Origin: Rothia gullae
Lineage (GTDB): Bacteria > Actinomycetota > Actinomycetes > Actinomycetales > Micrococcaceae
Reading direction: 5' to 3'
Assembly (NCBI RefSeq): GCF_024294905.1
Contig: NZ_JANCOC010000007.1
Span: 1 to 64,000, forward strand
Length of the DNA stretch: 64,000 nucleotides
Both the position numbers and the translations under genes were made by a program. Under the pieces are notes generated by a model that was given only the letters and a program-made list of their open reading frames with translations, made no database searches and was not told where the DNA came from. Numbering within the stretch: the first letter of the stretch is position 1; each line of letters begins with the position of its first letter. Below are positions 26,297-35,479 of this stretch, one piece after another.

Positions 26297-27409
26297 ATGA
26301 ACGCACAGAACAATACCCCGCAGCAGCGCCCGGCCGCCGCGGCGTCCTCCCCCACCGAAAGTGACCTGTGGGAGGCGGCATTCTCCTCCGACGACCCCAC
26401 CGTGGTTCTGACCGATGAGGACCTGAACGCCGCACGCCGCGCCCACGAAAAGGCGCACGAGGCGGCCTCTTCGGCTCAGTCCTCCGCACAGTCCTCGCAG
26501 GATGCGACCCGCCCCCTCACCGAGGCGGCTACCGCAACCCAGCCGCTCCCCTCCGCAAACAGCGCCGCTCAAAGTGCAGATTCCGGCGCTGACTTGGGCA
26601 AACCCGCTACCGATAACCTCAGCTGGCTCGACAAGCCTGCAGCTCCCAGCGCGGACAACGTACGCGGTAATGCTTCTACCGCACCCGCTACTGCGCTGAC
26701 TGCGGCGGCAAGCTACGAGGTGCCCGCACCCGGCAACGCCCATGCGGCTTCGAACGCCCCGCAGGCTGCCCCCGCGGCTGATGACTACTTCGTTATCCAC
26801 ACCCCCGCAGGTGATGCCGCCGGCTCGGAACCCATCCTCACCGCCGCAACAGCACTGTCCATGCAGAAGAGCCGCTACTCCCGTATGCACCTGCTGCCCG
26901 GCCTGCTCGGCTGGCTAATCACCATCTCCCTCATGGACGGTGGCCTGTGGGCTATCCAGTCGTGGCTGACCCTGACCGGTCAGAGCGAGTCCATCGACTA
27001 CGCCACGGTGGTCTCCCGACTCTTCAGCGGCGCATCGAACGCCGTGCCGGTCGCGGTAGCATTGAGTGTGCTCATTTTCTTCGCCTACCTGGTGGGCGGT
27101 TACGCTGCGGGACGCATGGCACGATTCGCCGGCACGAAGCAGGGCATTGCCGTGTGGCTCTGGCAGATTATGTCGCTCATCCTAGGGTCCCTGGCAACCT
27201 TCCTCGCGCCTCAGCTGTTCCAGAACGGTGTCGCGTCCCTGTCCCTGCAGAAGCTGATTGCGGGCGATTTCGCGAACGGTCTGCTCGCGGTTCTACTGGT
27301 TCTGGCGTTGAGCTTCCTCGGCGCTATCCTCGGCGGCCTATTGGGACGCCTGTACCACCGCCGCGTGGACAAGTACCCGAGCGAGCAGGTGGCACGCGAA
27401 GACGCCTAA
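26297..27409 (+). CDS. Membrane protein with long Ala-rich N-terminal region
   Basis: 370 residues. Residues 1 to about 195 are Ala/Ser/Pro-rich, low complexity and probably disordered in the cytoplasm; the C-terminal part has four hydrophobic segments (LLGWLITISLMDGGLWAI; VAVALSVLIFFAYLVGGYAA; IMSLILGSLATFLA; GLLAVLLVLALSFLGAILGG) and a basic tail. The layout is like small YrzE-type four-helix proteins with a Gly-rich last helix. Function unknown. It starts 33 nt after the acetyltransferase and may be co-transcribed. A perfect terminator follows. Confidence 0.75.
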   Translation: MNAQNNTPQQRPAAAASSPTESDLWEAAFSSDDPTVVLTDEDLNAARRAHEKAHEAASSAQSSAQSSQDATRPLTEAATATQPLPSANSAAQSADSGADLGKPATDNLSWLDKPAAPSADNVRGNASTAPATALTAAASYEVPAPGNAHAASNAPQAAPAADDYFVIHTPAGDAAGSEPILTAATALSMQKSRYSRMHLLPGLLGWLITISLMDGGLWAIQSWLTLTGQSESIDYATVVSRLFSGASNAVPVAVALSVLIFFAYLVGGYAAGRMARFAGTKQGIAVWLWQIMSLILGSLATFLAPQLFQNGVASLSLQKLIAGDFANGLLAVLLVLALSFLGAILGGLLGRLYHRRVDKYPSEQVAREDA

Positions 27410-27452
27410 GCTTCTAAGCATCTGCGCCTCGTTGCGATAGGGATAAAACGTG

Positions 27453-27495
27453 CAGAAAACCTCCGGTACCTTACGTAGGTACCGGAGGTTTTCTG
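27453..27495. terminator. Perfect 18-bp bidirectional terminator
   Basis: CAGAAAACCTCCGGTACC (27453-27470) and GGTACCGGAGGTTTTCTG (27478-27495) are fully complementary with a 7-nt loop, A/T runs at the stem base on both strands. It lies between the convergent membrane-protein and E2 genes. Confidence 0.92.
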
Positions 27496-27567
27496 TGTCT
27501 AAATATCTGTATCCTAAACGGCCTCAGCTACCCAACAATACGGCACTGACCAGCTAAAATGTTCCGC

Positions 27568-29043
27568 CTAGTGGTCCAGCAACAGTGCAGGCTCCTCAAG
27601 AATCGCAGCCACATCAGCCATGAAACGAGCCGACAGGTCGCCATCCACCACACGGTGATCGAAGGAGCCACCCAGGGTCGTCACCCAGCGAGGAATGACC
27701 TCACCATCAACCACCCACGGCTTCTGCTTGATCGTACCGAAGGCAACAATCGCCACCTCACCGGGGTTAATAATCGGGGTACCCGTATCAATACCCAGCG
27801 AACCGATGTTCGTAATGGTCAAGGTGCCGTTCGCCATCTCAGCGGGCTGAGTCTTACCCTCACGGGCGCGAGTGGTCAGGTTGTTCAGCGCAATAGCCAG
27901 CTCACGCAGGGACAGCTCCTGCGCGTCCTTAATGTTCGGAACCATCAGGCCGCGCGGCGTCGCCGCAGCAATACCCAGGTTCATGAAGTGCTTAATCTGA
28001 ATTTCGCTATCGGTCCAGGTCGCGTTGACCTGCGGGTTACGCTCAGCAGCCCAAATGACCGCGGCGGCAAGCACCAGCAACGGAGTGACCTTCACGCCCT
28101 CAAAGTGGCGGGACTTCTTCAAGCGCTTCACGAACTCCATGGTGCGGGAGGCATCAACATCCACGAAAATCGACACGTGCGGGGCACTAAACGCCGAAGA
28201 AACCATCGCCTTCGCGGTAGCCTTACGCACGCCACGCACCGGGATGCGCTCAATGCGGTCACCGGGGGTGGCTGCAGGCTGCCAGAACGGCTGGCGGGCG
28301 CCGCTATGCTGCACATCGCTCAGGTGCGCCACATAGTTCATGAGGTCCTGCTTGGTCACCTGACCGCGCGCACCGGTAGCGGTCACGTTCGCCAGGTCAA
28401 CACCCAGCTCCTTTGCGGCGAGGCGCACCGGAGGCGGCGCGAGGGTCGGACGGTGCGGAACCTGATCGGGAGCCAAAGTCGGTGTGGGAGCCGCTGCGGG
28501 CTCGGGCACCAGACGTTGCACCACCGAGTTCAGCGGGGTGTTCTCCACAAAGCGGGAGGCACGCTCAGCCAGCTCGCCCAGCAGTCCCTGGTTGCGGTTC
28601 CCCGAGTCGGCGGGGGTGTGCGCCACGGGTGCCTGAACAGCCGGTGCGACCGGTGCCGCAGGAGCCTGTGCGGGCTGGGCTACGGAGGCGGGGCGTTTGC
28701 GGGCGCGACGCTTCACAGCGTCCGCCTTGGGGCCGGAGCCGACCAGTGCGGTGCCGGACTCAGCCTCTGCCGCGGCGGGTGCCGCCGGGGTAGAGGGCGC
28801 GTTGTCGCCACCGGAGATGCTGATAATCGGGGTGCCCACCTCAACGGTTTCGCCTTCGGCAACAAGTAGCGCCTCGACGGTTCCGGCGAAGGGCGAGGGA
28901 AGTTCCACGACGCTCTTCGCGGTTTCAATTTCGACGAGGACGTCGTTGATGGCGACCTCGGTGCCGACTGCCACCTTCCAGCTGAGGATTTCTGCTTCGG
29001 TCAGGCCTTCACCCACGTCAGGGAGCGGGAAAATCTGGGACAT
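27568..29043 (-). CDS. bkdC: 2-oxoacid dehydrogenase E2 (dihydrolipoamide acyltransferase)
   Basis: Transfers the acyl group from lipoamide to CoA in a branched-chain-type 2-oxoacid dehydrogenase. 491 residues: one lipoyl domain at the N-terminus with the lipoylated Lys in [15 protein letters not shown], a long Ala/Pro linker, a peripheral-subunit-binding domain ([20 protein letters not shown]), and the catalytic acyltransferase domain ending with [14 protein letters not shown], whose His and Asp are intact. Third gene of the cluster, 99 nt after E1-beta. The lone lipoyl domain and gene order fit BCKDH; a pyruvate-type function is not excluded. Confidence 0.92.
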   Translation of the reverse strand: MSQIFPLPDVGEGLTEAEILSWKVAVGTEVAINDVLVEIETAKSVVELPSPFAGTVEALLVAEGETVEVGTPIISISGGDNAPSTPAAPAAAEAESGTALVGSGPKADAVKRRARKRPASVAQPAQAPAAPVAPAVQAPVAHTPADSGNRNQGLLGELAERASRFVENTPLNSVVQRLVPEPAAAPTPTLAPDQVPHRPTLAPPPVRLAAKELGVDLANVTATGARGQVTKQDLMNYVAHLSDVQHSGARQPFWQPAATPGDRIERIPVRGVRKATAKAMVSSAFSAPHVSIFVDVDASRTMEFVKRLKKSRHFEGVKVTPLLVLAAAVIWAAERNPQVNATWTDSEIQIKHFMNLGIAAATPRGLMVPNIKDAQELSLRELAIALNNLTTRAREGKTQPAEMANGTLTITNIGSLGIDTGTPIINPGEVAIVAFGTIKQKPWVVDGEVIPRWVTTLGGSFDHRVVDGDLSARFMADVAAILEEPALLLDH

Positions 29044-29142
29044 TTTTACCTCTCACTAGGGCATATACCCTATACGGAATATTCTGTGCGGGCTCGCAAC
29101 CCGCCATAGCGCAACACGCTGATACGTCAGATCAGGGAATGC

Positions 29143-30129
29143 CTAGTAGTCAAAAACACGGTCAACTGCCTCAAGAATACGGTCAATATCGGGCACGTAC
29201 TCTTCCTCAACGCGGGACACCGGGTACGGCATGTAGTAGCCGCCCACGCGAATCACCGGCGCCTGCAGGCTATAGAAGCAACGCTCCGTAATCGCCGCAG
29301 CCAACTCACCGCCCATACCACCGAAGGTCGGCGCCTCGTGCGCGACAATCAGGCGGCCAGTCTTCGCCACCGAAGCGGCAACGGTCGACACGTCCAGCGG
29401 CGAAATCGAGCGCAGGTCAATGACCTCAATCGAACGGCCATCCTCCACGGCAGCCTCTGCCGCAGCCAGAGCAACCGGCACCAGCGGACCGTACGCAACA
29501 ATGGTCGCATCCATACCCTCACGCACCACCTGGGCGCTAAACGGGTCAAAGGAAGTGTCGCTAAAGTCTACTTCACCCTTGAGCCAGTAGCGGCGCTTCG
29601 GCTCAAAAATAATGACCGGGTCGGGGCACTCAATCGCCTTGCGGGTCATCCAGTACGCCTCGTGCGGGGTCGAGGGGGTCACAATACGCAGACCCGCAGT
29701 GTGGGCGAACAGCGCCTCCGGGGACTCGGAGTGGTGCTCCACCGAACCAATCACGCCACCGTACGGAATGCGGATAGTCACCGGCACCGTGTACTGCTTG
29801 TCGGTGCGGTTGTGAATCTTCGCCAGCTGGCTCGTGATCTGGTTGTAGGCGGGGAACACGAAGCCGTCGAACTGAATCTCCGGCACGGGGCGGTATCCAC
29901 GCAGCGCCATACCGATGGAGGTGCCGATAATGCCGGACTCACCCAGGGGTGCATCCATGACGCGACGGTTGCCGAAGCGCGCCTGCAGGCCCTCGGTCAC
30001 ACGGTACACGCCGCCGAGCTTGCCGATATCCTCACCGAGCATGACGACGGTGCGGTCGGCTTCCATGGCGTCTTCCAGGCCGCGGGTAATCGCCTTGGCG
30101 AGGGTCAAACGTTCAATTTTCTCGCTCAT
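29143..30129 (-). CDS. bkdB: 2-oxoacid dehydrogenase E1 component, beta subunit
   Basis: Forms the alpha2beta2 decarboxylase with the E1-alpha product. 328 residues. Motifs: VVMLGEDIGKLGGVYRVTEG, the pyrophosphate-side FDGFVFPAYNQI, the metal/phosphate-loop IRIPYGGVIG, the HEAPTFGGMGGELAAA and the C-terminal VGGYYMPYPVSR. Its ATG lies 2 nt after the E1-alpha stop, so the two subunits are co-translated. Confidence 0.94.
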   Translation of the reverse strand: MSEKIERLTLAKAITRGLEDAMEADRTVVMLGEDIGKLGGVYRVTEGLQARFGNRRVMDAPLGESGIIGTSIGMALRGYRPVPEIQFDGFVFPAYNQITSQLAKIHNRTDKQYTVPVTIRIPYGGVIGSVEHHSESPEALFAHTAGLRIVTPSTPHEAYWMTRKAIECPDPVIIFEPKRRYWLKGEVDFSDTSFDPFSAQVVREGMDATIVAYGPLVPVALAAAEAAVEDGRSIEVIDLRSISPLDVSTVAASVAKTGRLIVAHEAPTFGGMGGELAAAITERCFYSLQAPVIRVGGYYMPYPVSRVEEEYVPDIDRILEAVDRVFDY

Positions 30130-30131
30130 GC

Positions 30132-31298
30132 TTACTCCTCTTCAAAGCCTGCAACGTAGTTACGGTAGAACTCGCGCTCGTCTTCCACCTGCTGGTGTTC
30201 CTGCACGTAGACGCGGTCGAAGAAACGCTCAAAGTCGGCAACCTCGGAGTTCAGCACTGCCTCACGCACGCCGTTCGCGACCTGCTGCGCGGATTCTGCA
30301 ACCTCTTCAAAGAAGGCATCGTCGGCGTAGCCCTGCTCGCGCAGGTGCTTCTCCAGGCGCAACATGGGGTCGCGGCGCAGGGGACCTTCCAGGTCGGCAT
30401 CGGTGCGGTACTTGGTGGGGTCGTCCGCGGTGGTGTGCGGGCCGAGGCGGTAGGTCTCAGCTTCAATCAGCACGGGGCCTTCACCGGCGCGGATCTTCTC
30501 CATGGCGTAGCGGGTTGCGGCGAGCACGGCGAGAACATCGTTGCCATCCACGCGAATACCCTCGAAGCCGTAGCCTGCGGCGCGGGTGGACACCGGCACG
30601 CGGGACTGCACCTCGAAAGGCACCGAGATAGCCCAGCGGTTATTCTGCACAAAGAAGAGCACCGGCGCATTATAGGAGGCGGCGAAAACCATGGACTCGT
30701 GTGCGTCACCCTCGGTGGAGGAGCCATCACCGAAGTAGACCGCCACGGCGGGCTTCTGGGTGTCCTCGGCGGGGTCGGTCGCCTGGCCCTGACCGGTGCG
30801 GCGGGTGCCGGTTTCAGCCTCGATGTCGGCGTCGAAGTTCAGACCCATGGCGTAGCCGACTGCGTGCAGGGTCTGGGCGGCAAGCACCTTGGTGTAGGTG
30901 TGGAAGTTGTGTGCCTTCATGTCCCAGCCGTGGGTGGTGGAGCCGCGGAAGATGGTGATCAGGTCGCGGAAGTCCACGCCACGCGTCAGGGCGACGGCGT
31001 GCTCACGGTAGGAGGGGAAGATGTAGTCGTTGGGTGCGTAGGCGAGTGCGGAGCCGACCTGTGCGGCTTCCTGGCCTCGGCTGGGTACCCAGAGGGCGAG
31101 CTGACCCTGGCGCTGCAGGGCGGTTGCCTCGTCGTCGAATCGGCGGGTGGTGTACATGAGGCGGTATGCCTCGCGCAGGGTGTCTGCATTGACGTCTTCG
31201 ATGTACCGGCTGTAGGTGGGGTGTTCATGTACGGCGCCGTTTTCATCCATGAGCTGGATGAGTTCGGGCACTCCGGGGTACTTGTCGTTCTCGTGCAT
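30132..31298 (-). CDS. bkdA: 2-oxoacid dehydrogenase E1 component, alpha subunit
   Basis: Thiamine-diphosphate-dependent decarboxylase subunit. 388 residues. The ThDP motif begins VAVYFGDGSSTEGDAHESMV and continues to FFVQNNRWAISVPFEVQ. Between the helix LNFDADIEAETG and the GDG motif there is an extra hydrophilic stretch of about 25 residues (RTGQGQATDPAEDTQKP) that I do not recall in typical E1-alpha chains. ATG at 31298 with GGAGGTT upstream. The aminotransferase gene at 31701 lies upstream on the same strand, consistent with amino-acid breakdown. Confidence 0.93.
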   Translation of the reverse strand: MHENDKYPGVPELIQLMDENGAVHEHPTYSRYIEDVNADTLREAYRLMYTTRRFDDEATALQRQGQLALWVPSRGQEAAQVGSALAYAPNDYIFPSYREHAVALTRGVDFRDLITIFRGSTTHGWDMKAHNFHTYTKVLAAQTLHAVGYAMGLNFDADIEAETGTRRTGQGQATDPAEDTQKPAVAVYFGDGSSTEGDAHESMVFAASYNAPVLFFVQNNRWAISVPFEVQSRVPVSTRAAGYGFEGIRVDGNDVLAVLAATRYAMEKIRAGEGPVLIEAETYRLGPHTTADDPTKYRTDADLEGPLRRDPMLRLEKHLREQGYADDAFFEEVAESAQQVANGVREAVLNSEVADFERFFDRVYVQEHQQVEDEREFYRNYVAGFEEE

Positions 31299-31510
31299 CT
31301 AACCTCCACACGTGACGAGGGCTTGGCCCTCAGCGACTTGGGTTTTAGTCTCAACTTTCACCTGATGGTGCAGGGTTTGAGGTGTTCCGGCAAGCCTGTG
31401 AGGGTCTGGGCATATATAGTTACCAGTCTACTCTTTTCGGCTTTATCTCGCGGCAGTTACGCTGATAACGCAGTGCATTATGCCCTGTCATTCACTATTT
31501 GAACATCATT
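31299..31510. other. Upstream region of the E1-alpha gene
   Basis: No gene. 31430-31510 becomes AT-rich towards the hairpin and should hold the E1-alpha promoter, with candidate TATATA (about 31411-31416 on the minus strand), not assigned with confidence. Confidence 0.4.
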
Positions 31511-31562
31511 AAATTAAACCTCCTATATATTCTTTTTCGAGAATATATAGGAGGTTTAATTT
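31511..31562 (-). terminator. 23-bp perfect AT-rich hairpin
   Basis: AAATTAAACCTCCTATATAT + TCT (31511-31533) is fully complementary to 31540-31562, with a 6-nt loop TTTTCG. It is far more AT-rich than the surrounding genes. It lies 139 nt after the hisC-like stop and may terminate that gene, but there is no T run outside the stem. One arm carries CCTCCT and the other AGGAGG. The remaining bases 31563-31700 show nothing. Confidence 0.7.
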
Positions 31563-31700
31563 AACTATTGAGAGCTTTTTCGGGCCATCATTTTTCCCAC
31601 TCGAGAACCATTTGAAAAGCTCAAACAAACCTCGACAAGGGAAAATAGTACATTGTTCAATTAGGGTCGAATGGGTACCCCCGCCCCTTCACAATACGCT

Positions 31701-32828
31701 CTAGAGCCCCTTCGCGAAGACCTCACAGAGCGAGAGGAAACGGTCATTCGCCTCCACCTCACCAATGCTCACGCGAACACCCTCGGTACCAAACACACGC
31801 ACCGACAGCGCATGCTCATACATCAGCTGCACAAACTCACCCGTGCGCTCCCCCAGGGGCAGCCACACAAAGTTCGCGTAAGTGCTCGGGAAATCGTAGC
31901 CCAGCTCCCGCAGTCGAGCGGTCACGCGCTCACGCTCAGCAACCAGGTGGCTCACACGCTCCATGACCGCATCCTCATGCTCAATGGAGGCGATAGCCGC
32001 CGCCTCAGCCAGCGCCGTCACGGCGAACGGGGTTGCCGCCACGCGCAGGTGCTGCGTAATCTGCGGGTGCGAAATCGAGTAGCCCACGCGCAGACCCGCC
32101 AGGCCCTGCGCCTTGGAGAAGGTGCGCAGAATAATGACGTTCTCGTAGTCGCGGTAGATGTCCATGCCGTTCAGCGGGGCTTCTTCACTGTCCGGCACGG
32201 TGGAGGCGGCGCAGAACTCGAAGTACGCCTCATCAATGACCACGGGGATGTCGGCGGGCACCTTCTCCAGGAACGCACGGATCTGGCGTTCGGTGACGGC
32301 GGGGCCGGTCGGGTTGTTGGGGGTGCAGACCAGGATCAGGCGGGTGCGGTCGGTGATGGCTGCCGCCATAGCGTCCAGGTCGTGTGAGCCGTCGGGCAGG
32401 TTCGGCACCTGCACGCTGCGAGCGCCCATAATACCGACGAGGATCGGGTATGCCTCGAAGGAGCGCCAGGCGTAAATGACTTCGTCCTGCACGCCATCGG
32501 TGTTTACACCGGCGAAGGTTTTGAGGATTTGGTTGAGCGCGCCGAGGCTTCCGGCACCGGTGACGATGTCGTCAGCCTCCACGCCGAGCCGTGCGGAGAG
32601 CTTGTGGCGCAGGGCGGTGGAGAGGGGATCGGGGTAGCGGTGCGCGGTCGCAAATTCTGCGAGGACGCGCGCCACCTCGGGTACGGGGCCCAGCGGGTTC
32701 TCATTCGAGGAGAGCTTGTACTGGGTGAGGCCTTCGACGGGTGCGGGCGGCTTGCCTGCCGCGTAGCTGGGCAGGGTGTTGAAGACGGGGCGGACCGGGA
32801 TGTTGGTGTGTTCAGCTGACTGGCTCAT
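31701..32828 (-). CDS. hisC: Histidinol-phosphate/aromatic aminotransferase
   Basis: PLP-dependent class I/II aminotransferase, 375 residues. Begins with the family signature YKLSSNENPLGP; PLP contacts in VTGAGSLGALNQIL and CTPNNPTGPAV; VIDEAYFEF holds the conserved Asp and Tyr; the Schiff-base Lys is in RTFSKAQGLAGLRVGY. Actinobacterial paralogues of HisC include an aromatic aminotransferase (Pat), and the neighbourhood is a 2-oxoacid dehydrogenase operon rather than his genes, so an amino-acid-transaminating role is at least as likely as histidine synthesis. Confidence 0.85.
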   Translation of the reverse strand: MSQSAEHTNIPVRPVFNTLPSYAAGKPPAPVEGLTQYKLSSNENPLGPVPEVARVLAEFATAHRYPDPLSTALRHKLSARLGVEADDIVTGAGSLGALNQILKTFAGVNTDGVQDEVIYAWRSFEAYPILVGIMGARSVQVPNLPDGSHDLDAMAAAITDRTRLILVCTPNNPTGPAVTERQIRAFLEKVPADIPVVIDEAYFEFCAASTVPDSEEAPLNGMDIYRDYENVIILRTFSKAQGLAGLRVGYSISHPQITQHLRVAATPFAVTALAEAAAIASIEHEDAVMERVSHLVAERERVTARLRELGYDFPSTYANFVWLPLGERTGEFVQLMYEHALSVRVFGTEGVRVSIGEVEANDRFLSLCEVFAKGL

Positions 32829-32928
32829 GGTTCCAGTATGTGCCTGCGGGCGGCTCGGAGGCTAATGCTTCTCACCTGGAGAGCAGGTCGCGAGCAAGCT
32901 GTAGCTGTGCAGGCAACAGATACTGGCC

Positions 32929-32970
32929 GCGAGCGCTGTACGCAAAGGCTGTATATAAAAGCTGTACGCA
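32929..32970. repeat. Two direct copies of GCTGTACGCAAAG
   Basis: GCTGTACGCAAAG occurs at 32936-32948 and 32961-32973, separated by GCTGTATATAAAA, a diverged third copy. They lie about 110 nt upstream of the aminotransferase start and could affect its promoter. Confidence 0.55.
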
Positions 32971-32975
32971 AAGAT

Positions 32976-33019
32976 GGAGGGGCGCCGCCGGGGTTGGTTC
33001 CGGTGGTGCCCCTCCTTTT
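32976..33019. terminator. GC-rich terminator-like hairpin
   Basis: GGAGGGGC (32976-32983) pairs with GCCCCTCC (33008-33015), extended by CCGCCGG/CCGGTGG through wobbles, followed on the plus strand by TTTT. It also lies downstream of the minus-strand gene ending at 33091 and may serve that gene. Confidence 0.6.
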
Positions 33020-33090
33020 CTCTTCTCTACTCTACTCGTCCCCTCCACCCTCCACCGAGTCCTTAAGATTGGTGCTTTTAGACTCGGTGT

Positions 33091-35460
33091 TTAGACCATT
33101 AGGGGTTCCCGCTCCTCGATGGGAGTCAGGTCCTCGGGAGGGCCTGGGGCGCGGAACCCGGGATCGATGTTCTCGGGTGGAGTTGGTGCGAGGAACCCGG
33201 GGTCAATGCTCTTAGGTGGGAGCATGGGTGCAGGCTTCAGATTCGGCAGGGTAGGAATGAGCGACTCACTGCCGTCGTAGTCTCCGCCTTGCCCGGGTCC
33301 GAAGGTTGGAGGATTCTTGAGCGCGGAACCAGCTGTAGGAAGCTGCAGCTGATCGATGATTGGCTGAGTAACAGCCTTTTCGATGTGCGTATGTAGATCT
33401 GCCGGTTTGGGCAGAATGTCCGGCGGGATCAGACTTGCAGGGGGTAGCTGCCCCTCTGCCTCGATTCGAGCGGGCATCTTGATGGGGGCAGGCTCGGGGC
33501 GGCTCAGGTCGCCCGGCATATTGATGGCGGGCGGCAGATACTGCGGGTTGTATCCCTGCAGGAGGGGCACCTTGGGCATCTGCGGCACAGGGGTTTCGGG
33601 CCAAGCAGGCTTCGGGTTCTGAGGCTTTTCCTGCGGAGTCGGCTCGGGGTGAGGGAGGGTCTTTTGGACGCCCTCGATGACGGCGGGGATTTGCTTAGCA
33701 TCCGCCCAGGCGGATTCTCCAGCTTCTCGCTGAAGACCCTCGGCCTTCTGCTTGGCAATCTCCATGCCCTGCTGGATGTCTGAGACGGTGTCTTCGATGC
33801 CACGCTTTGCTTGCCCCAGACGCCCGCCTGTCTTCTCATCAGCGAACTCAGCTATACCCAAGGCACCAGGCACCGTTCCTGATACAAGGGCTGCCGCGCC
33901 GTAGCCCTCGGCACGTCTGATAGTTATGTCCACTCGTACAGCGGGAGGCAGACCATCCGGCAGGCTTGAGGCTGAGGTTACCTTCTGTTCCCCCAGCGCG
34001 TACTCTTTACCGTCCATTGCGGCACGCATACCGCCAAATACCGCTCCACTATATCCTTCGCGTTCTAGGGTTTCTCGATATTTTCCTCCATCATGTTCAG
34101 GATTCTGGACGGTAATTGCTGTATCACGGTCGTCAGGATGCCATCCATCTTCTCGCCATGCAGAGTCAGGAACCCAGTCTCCTTCTCCTTCCACGTAGTC
34201 CACAGCAAAATCACGGCGTTTGGCGGGCAAGCCTCGTAGCGGAGCCCCTTGGGCGTAGATACCCACAATGTTGATTTCTCTGGCGACTTCAGTACTATTC
34301 GCCATGTTGTAGGCAATCATGCCTCCCTGGCTAAAGCCTTCCAAGTACACTCGGGCGCCCTGAGGCGCGCCGGCATCGCGGAGGGCTTGCAAAACCATCT
34401 GATAGGCGGGGTTTTCCAGGGTATCTTTGCCCAATGCTTCGCGTTCGGCACCAGGGACATCTATGATGGATCCGCCCCAGGAGTTAAAGTTGGTACCCGG
34501 AACGCTCACCACATACAGGGCATGGGCGGGGTCGCCTTCGTGCCCTGCTTCGTACATGACGGTGACGAGCACGGCACTACGTTCAGCGGTCGAGGGGTTT
34601 TGCCGGGAACGCTCAAATTCCTGATCCTGTGCCTTAGCAGCCGCAAGAAGACGATCTGAGCTGGCACCTGCTGAAAGCTGGCTTTTCTCACCACGATGCG
34701 TAGCAATACCGTATGCATCGGCGGAAGCGGTCCGAATATTATGAGCCTTAGTGCCAAGATAGGTATCGATTCCAGATTTGACGATACTGAAGATACTAAA
34801 TAAGCCACCTCCCAGTGCCTTTCGAGCAAGTCCTCGCGGAATGCCAAACATGTCTGCAACGCGGTCAATTGTTCGCTGGCGCGCAATTTCGGGATTCCAC
34901 TTGGCATCCATGTAGGCGGTGAAGCCGAAAAGAATACCCGCCACGAGAGGCGAATACGGCAGCGTCCGAGAGGCCGAGAAGTACCCAAACTCGGGAATGG
35001 TGAGCTTGATGAGGTATTCAGCTTCGCCGGGTTCTCCAGCGATGAGGCCGCGGAAGTGATCTCGGGTGCTGCGTCCGTCGGGTAGCTTGCCGTCCTTTGC
35101 CATGCCCATGGAGTCGAACCAGCCTGCGACGGTGCTTTCAACCTGCAGGTAGGAGCTGTGGGCTGCACGGACGGCGACTGCGGTGGCGCCAAACTTTAGT
35201 GCGCTTCCGCCGAGGTCTGCGGCAAGGACGGCGCAAATAGCGGCAGCCTGCTGGGCGCGTCCGTTGATGCCGAGGAAGAGACGAGTTTCAGCGGCGATAC
35301 CGAGAATGGGCATGGTACGGTCGGCGCAGGTGCGGCTGACGGTGTCGAGCCCGTCGGCGATGGCGGGCATTTCTTCAAGCTCAACGCTGATGGTGCCTGC
35401 GGTGGGCCCCGCGGAGTTGCTGAGGTCGCCGCTGGGCGCAACGGTGGGTCCGGTAATCAT
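33091..35460 (-). CDS. Large protein with alpha/beta-hydrolase core, candidate type VII-like secreted effector
   Basis: 789 residues, no signal peptide. Residues 20-130 are helical, like ESX-type N-terminal domains (TISVELEEMPAIADGLDTVS); a central region about 300-510 is an alpha/beta-hydrolase with the nucleophile elbow VYLEGFSQGGMIAYN and an upstream VVSVPGTNFNSWGG that may form the oxyanion hole; the C-terminal about 200 residues are Pro-rich, with repeats of (N/S)IDPGF.AP. The upstream neighbour on the same strand, 19 nt away, is a WXG-like helical protein. I infer a surface or secreted lipase/esterase-like protein; no type VII ATPase is in the window. ATG has CAGGAGAC upstream. Confidence 0.65.
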   Translation of the reverse strand: MITGPTVAPSGDLSNSAGPTAGTISVELEEMPAIADGLDTVSRTCADRTMPILGIAAETRLFLGINGRAQQAAAICAVLAADLGGSALKFGATAVAVRAAHSSYLQVESTVAGWFDSMGMAKDGKLPDGRSTRDHFRGLIAGEPGEAEYLIKLTIPEFGYFSASRTLPYSPLVAGILFGFTAYMDAKWNPEIARQRTIDRVADMFGIPRGLARKALGGGLFSIFSIVKSGIDTYLGTKAHNIRTASADAYGIATHRGEKSQLSAGASSDRLLAAAKAQDQEFERSRQNPSTAERSAVLVTVMYEAGHEGDPAHALYVVSVPGTNFNSWGGSIIDVPGAEREALGKDTLENPAYQMVLQALRDAGAPQGARVYLEGFSQGGMIAYNMANSTEVAREINIVGIYAQGAPLRGLPAKRRDFAVDYVEGEGDWVPDSAWREDGWHPDDRDTAITVQNPEHDGGKYRETLEREGYSGAVFGGMRAAMDGKEYALGEQKVTSASSLPDGLPPAVRVDITIRRAEGYGAAALVSGTVPGALGIAEFADEKTGGRLGQAKRGIEDTVSDIQQGMEIAKQKAEGLQREAGESAWADAKQIPAVIEGVQKTLPHPEPTPQEKPQNPKPAWPETPVPQMPKVPLLQGYNPQYLPPAINMPGDLSRPEPAPIKMPARIEAEGQLPPASLIPPDILPKPADLHTHIEKAVTQPIIDQLQLPTAGSALKNPPTFGPGQGGDYDGSESLIPTLPNLKPAPMLPPKSIDPGFLAPTPPENIDPGFRAPGPPEDLTPIEEREPLMV

Positions 35461-35479
35461 GGTGTCTCCTGGGGTGAGG

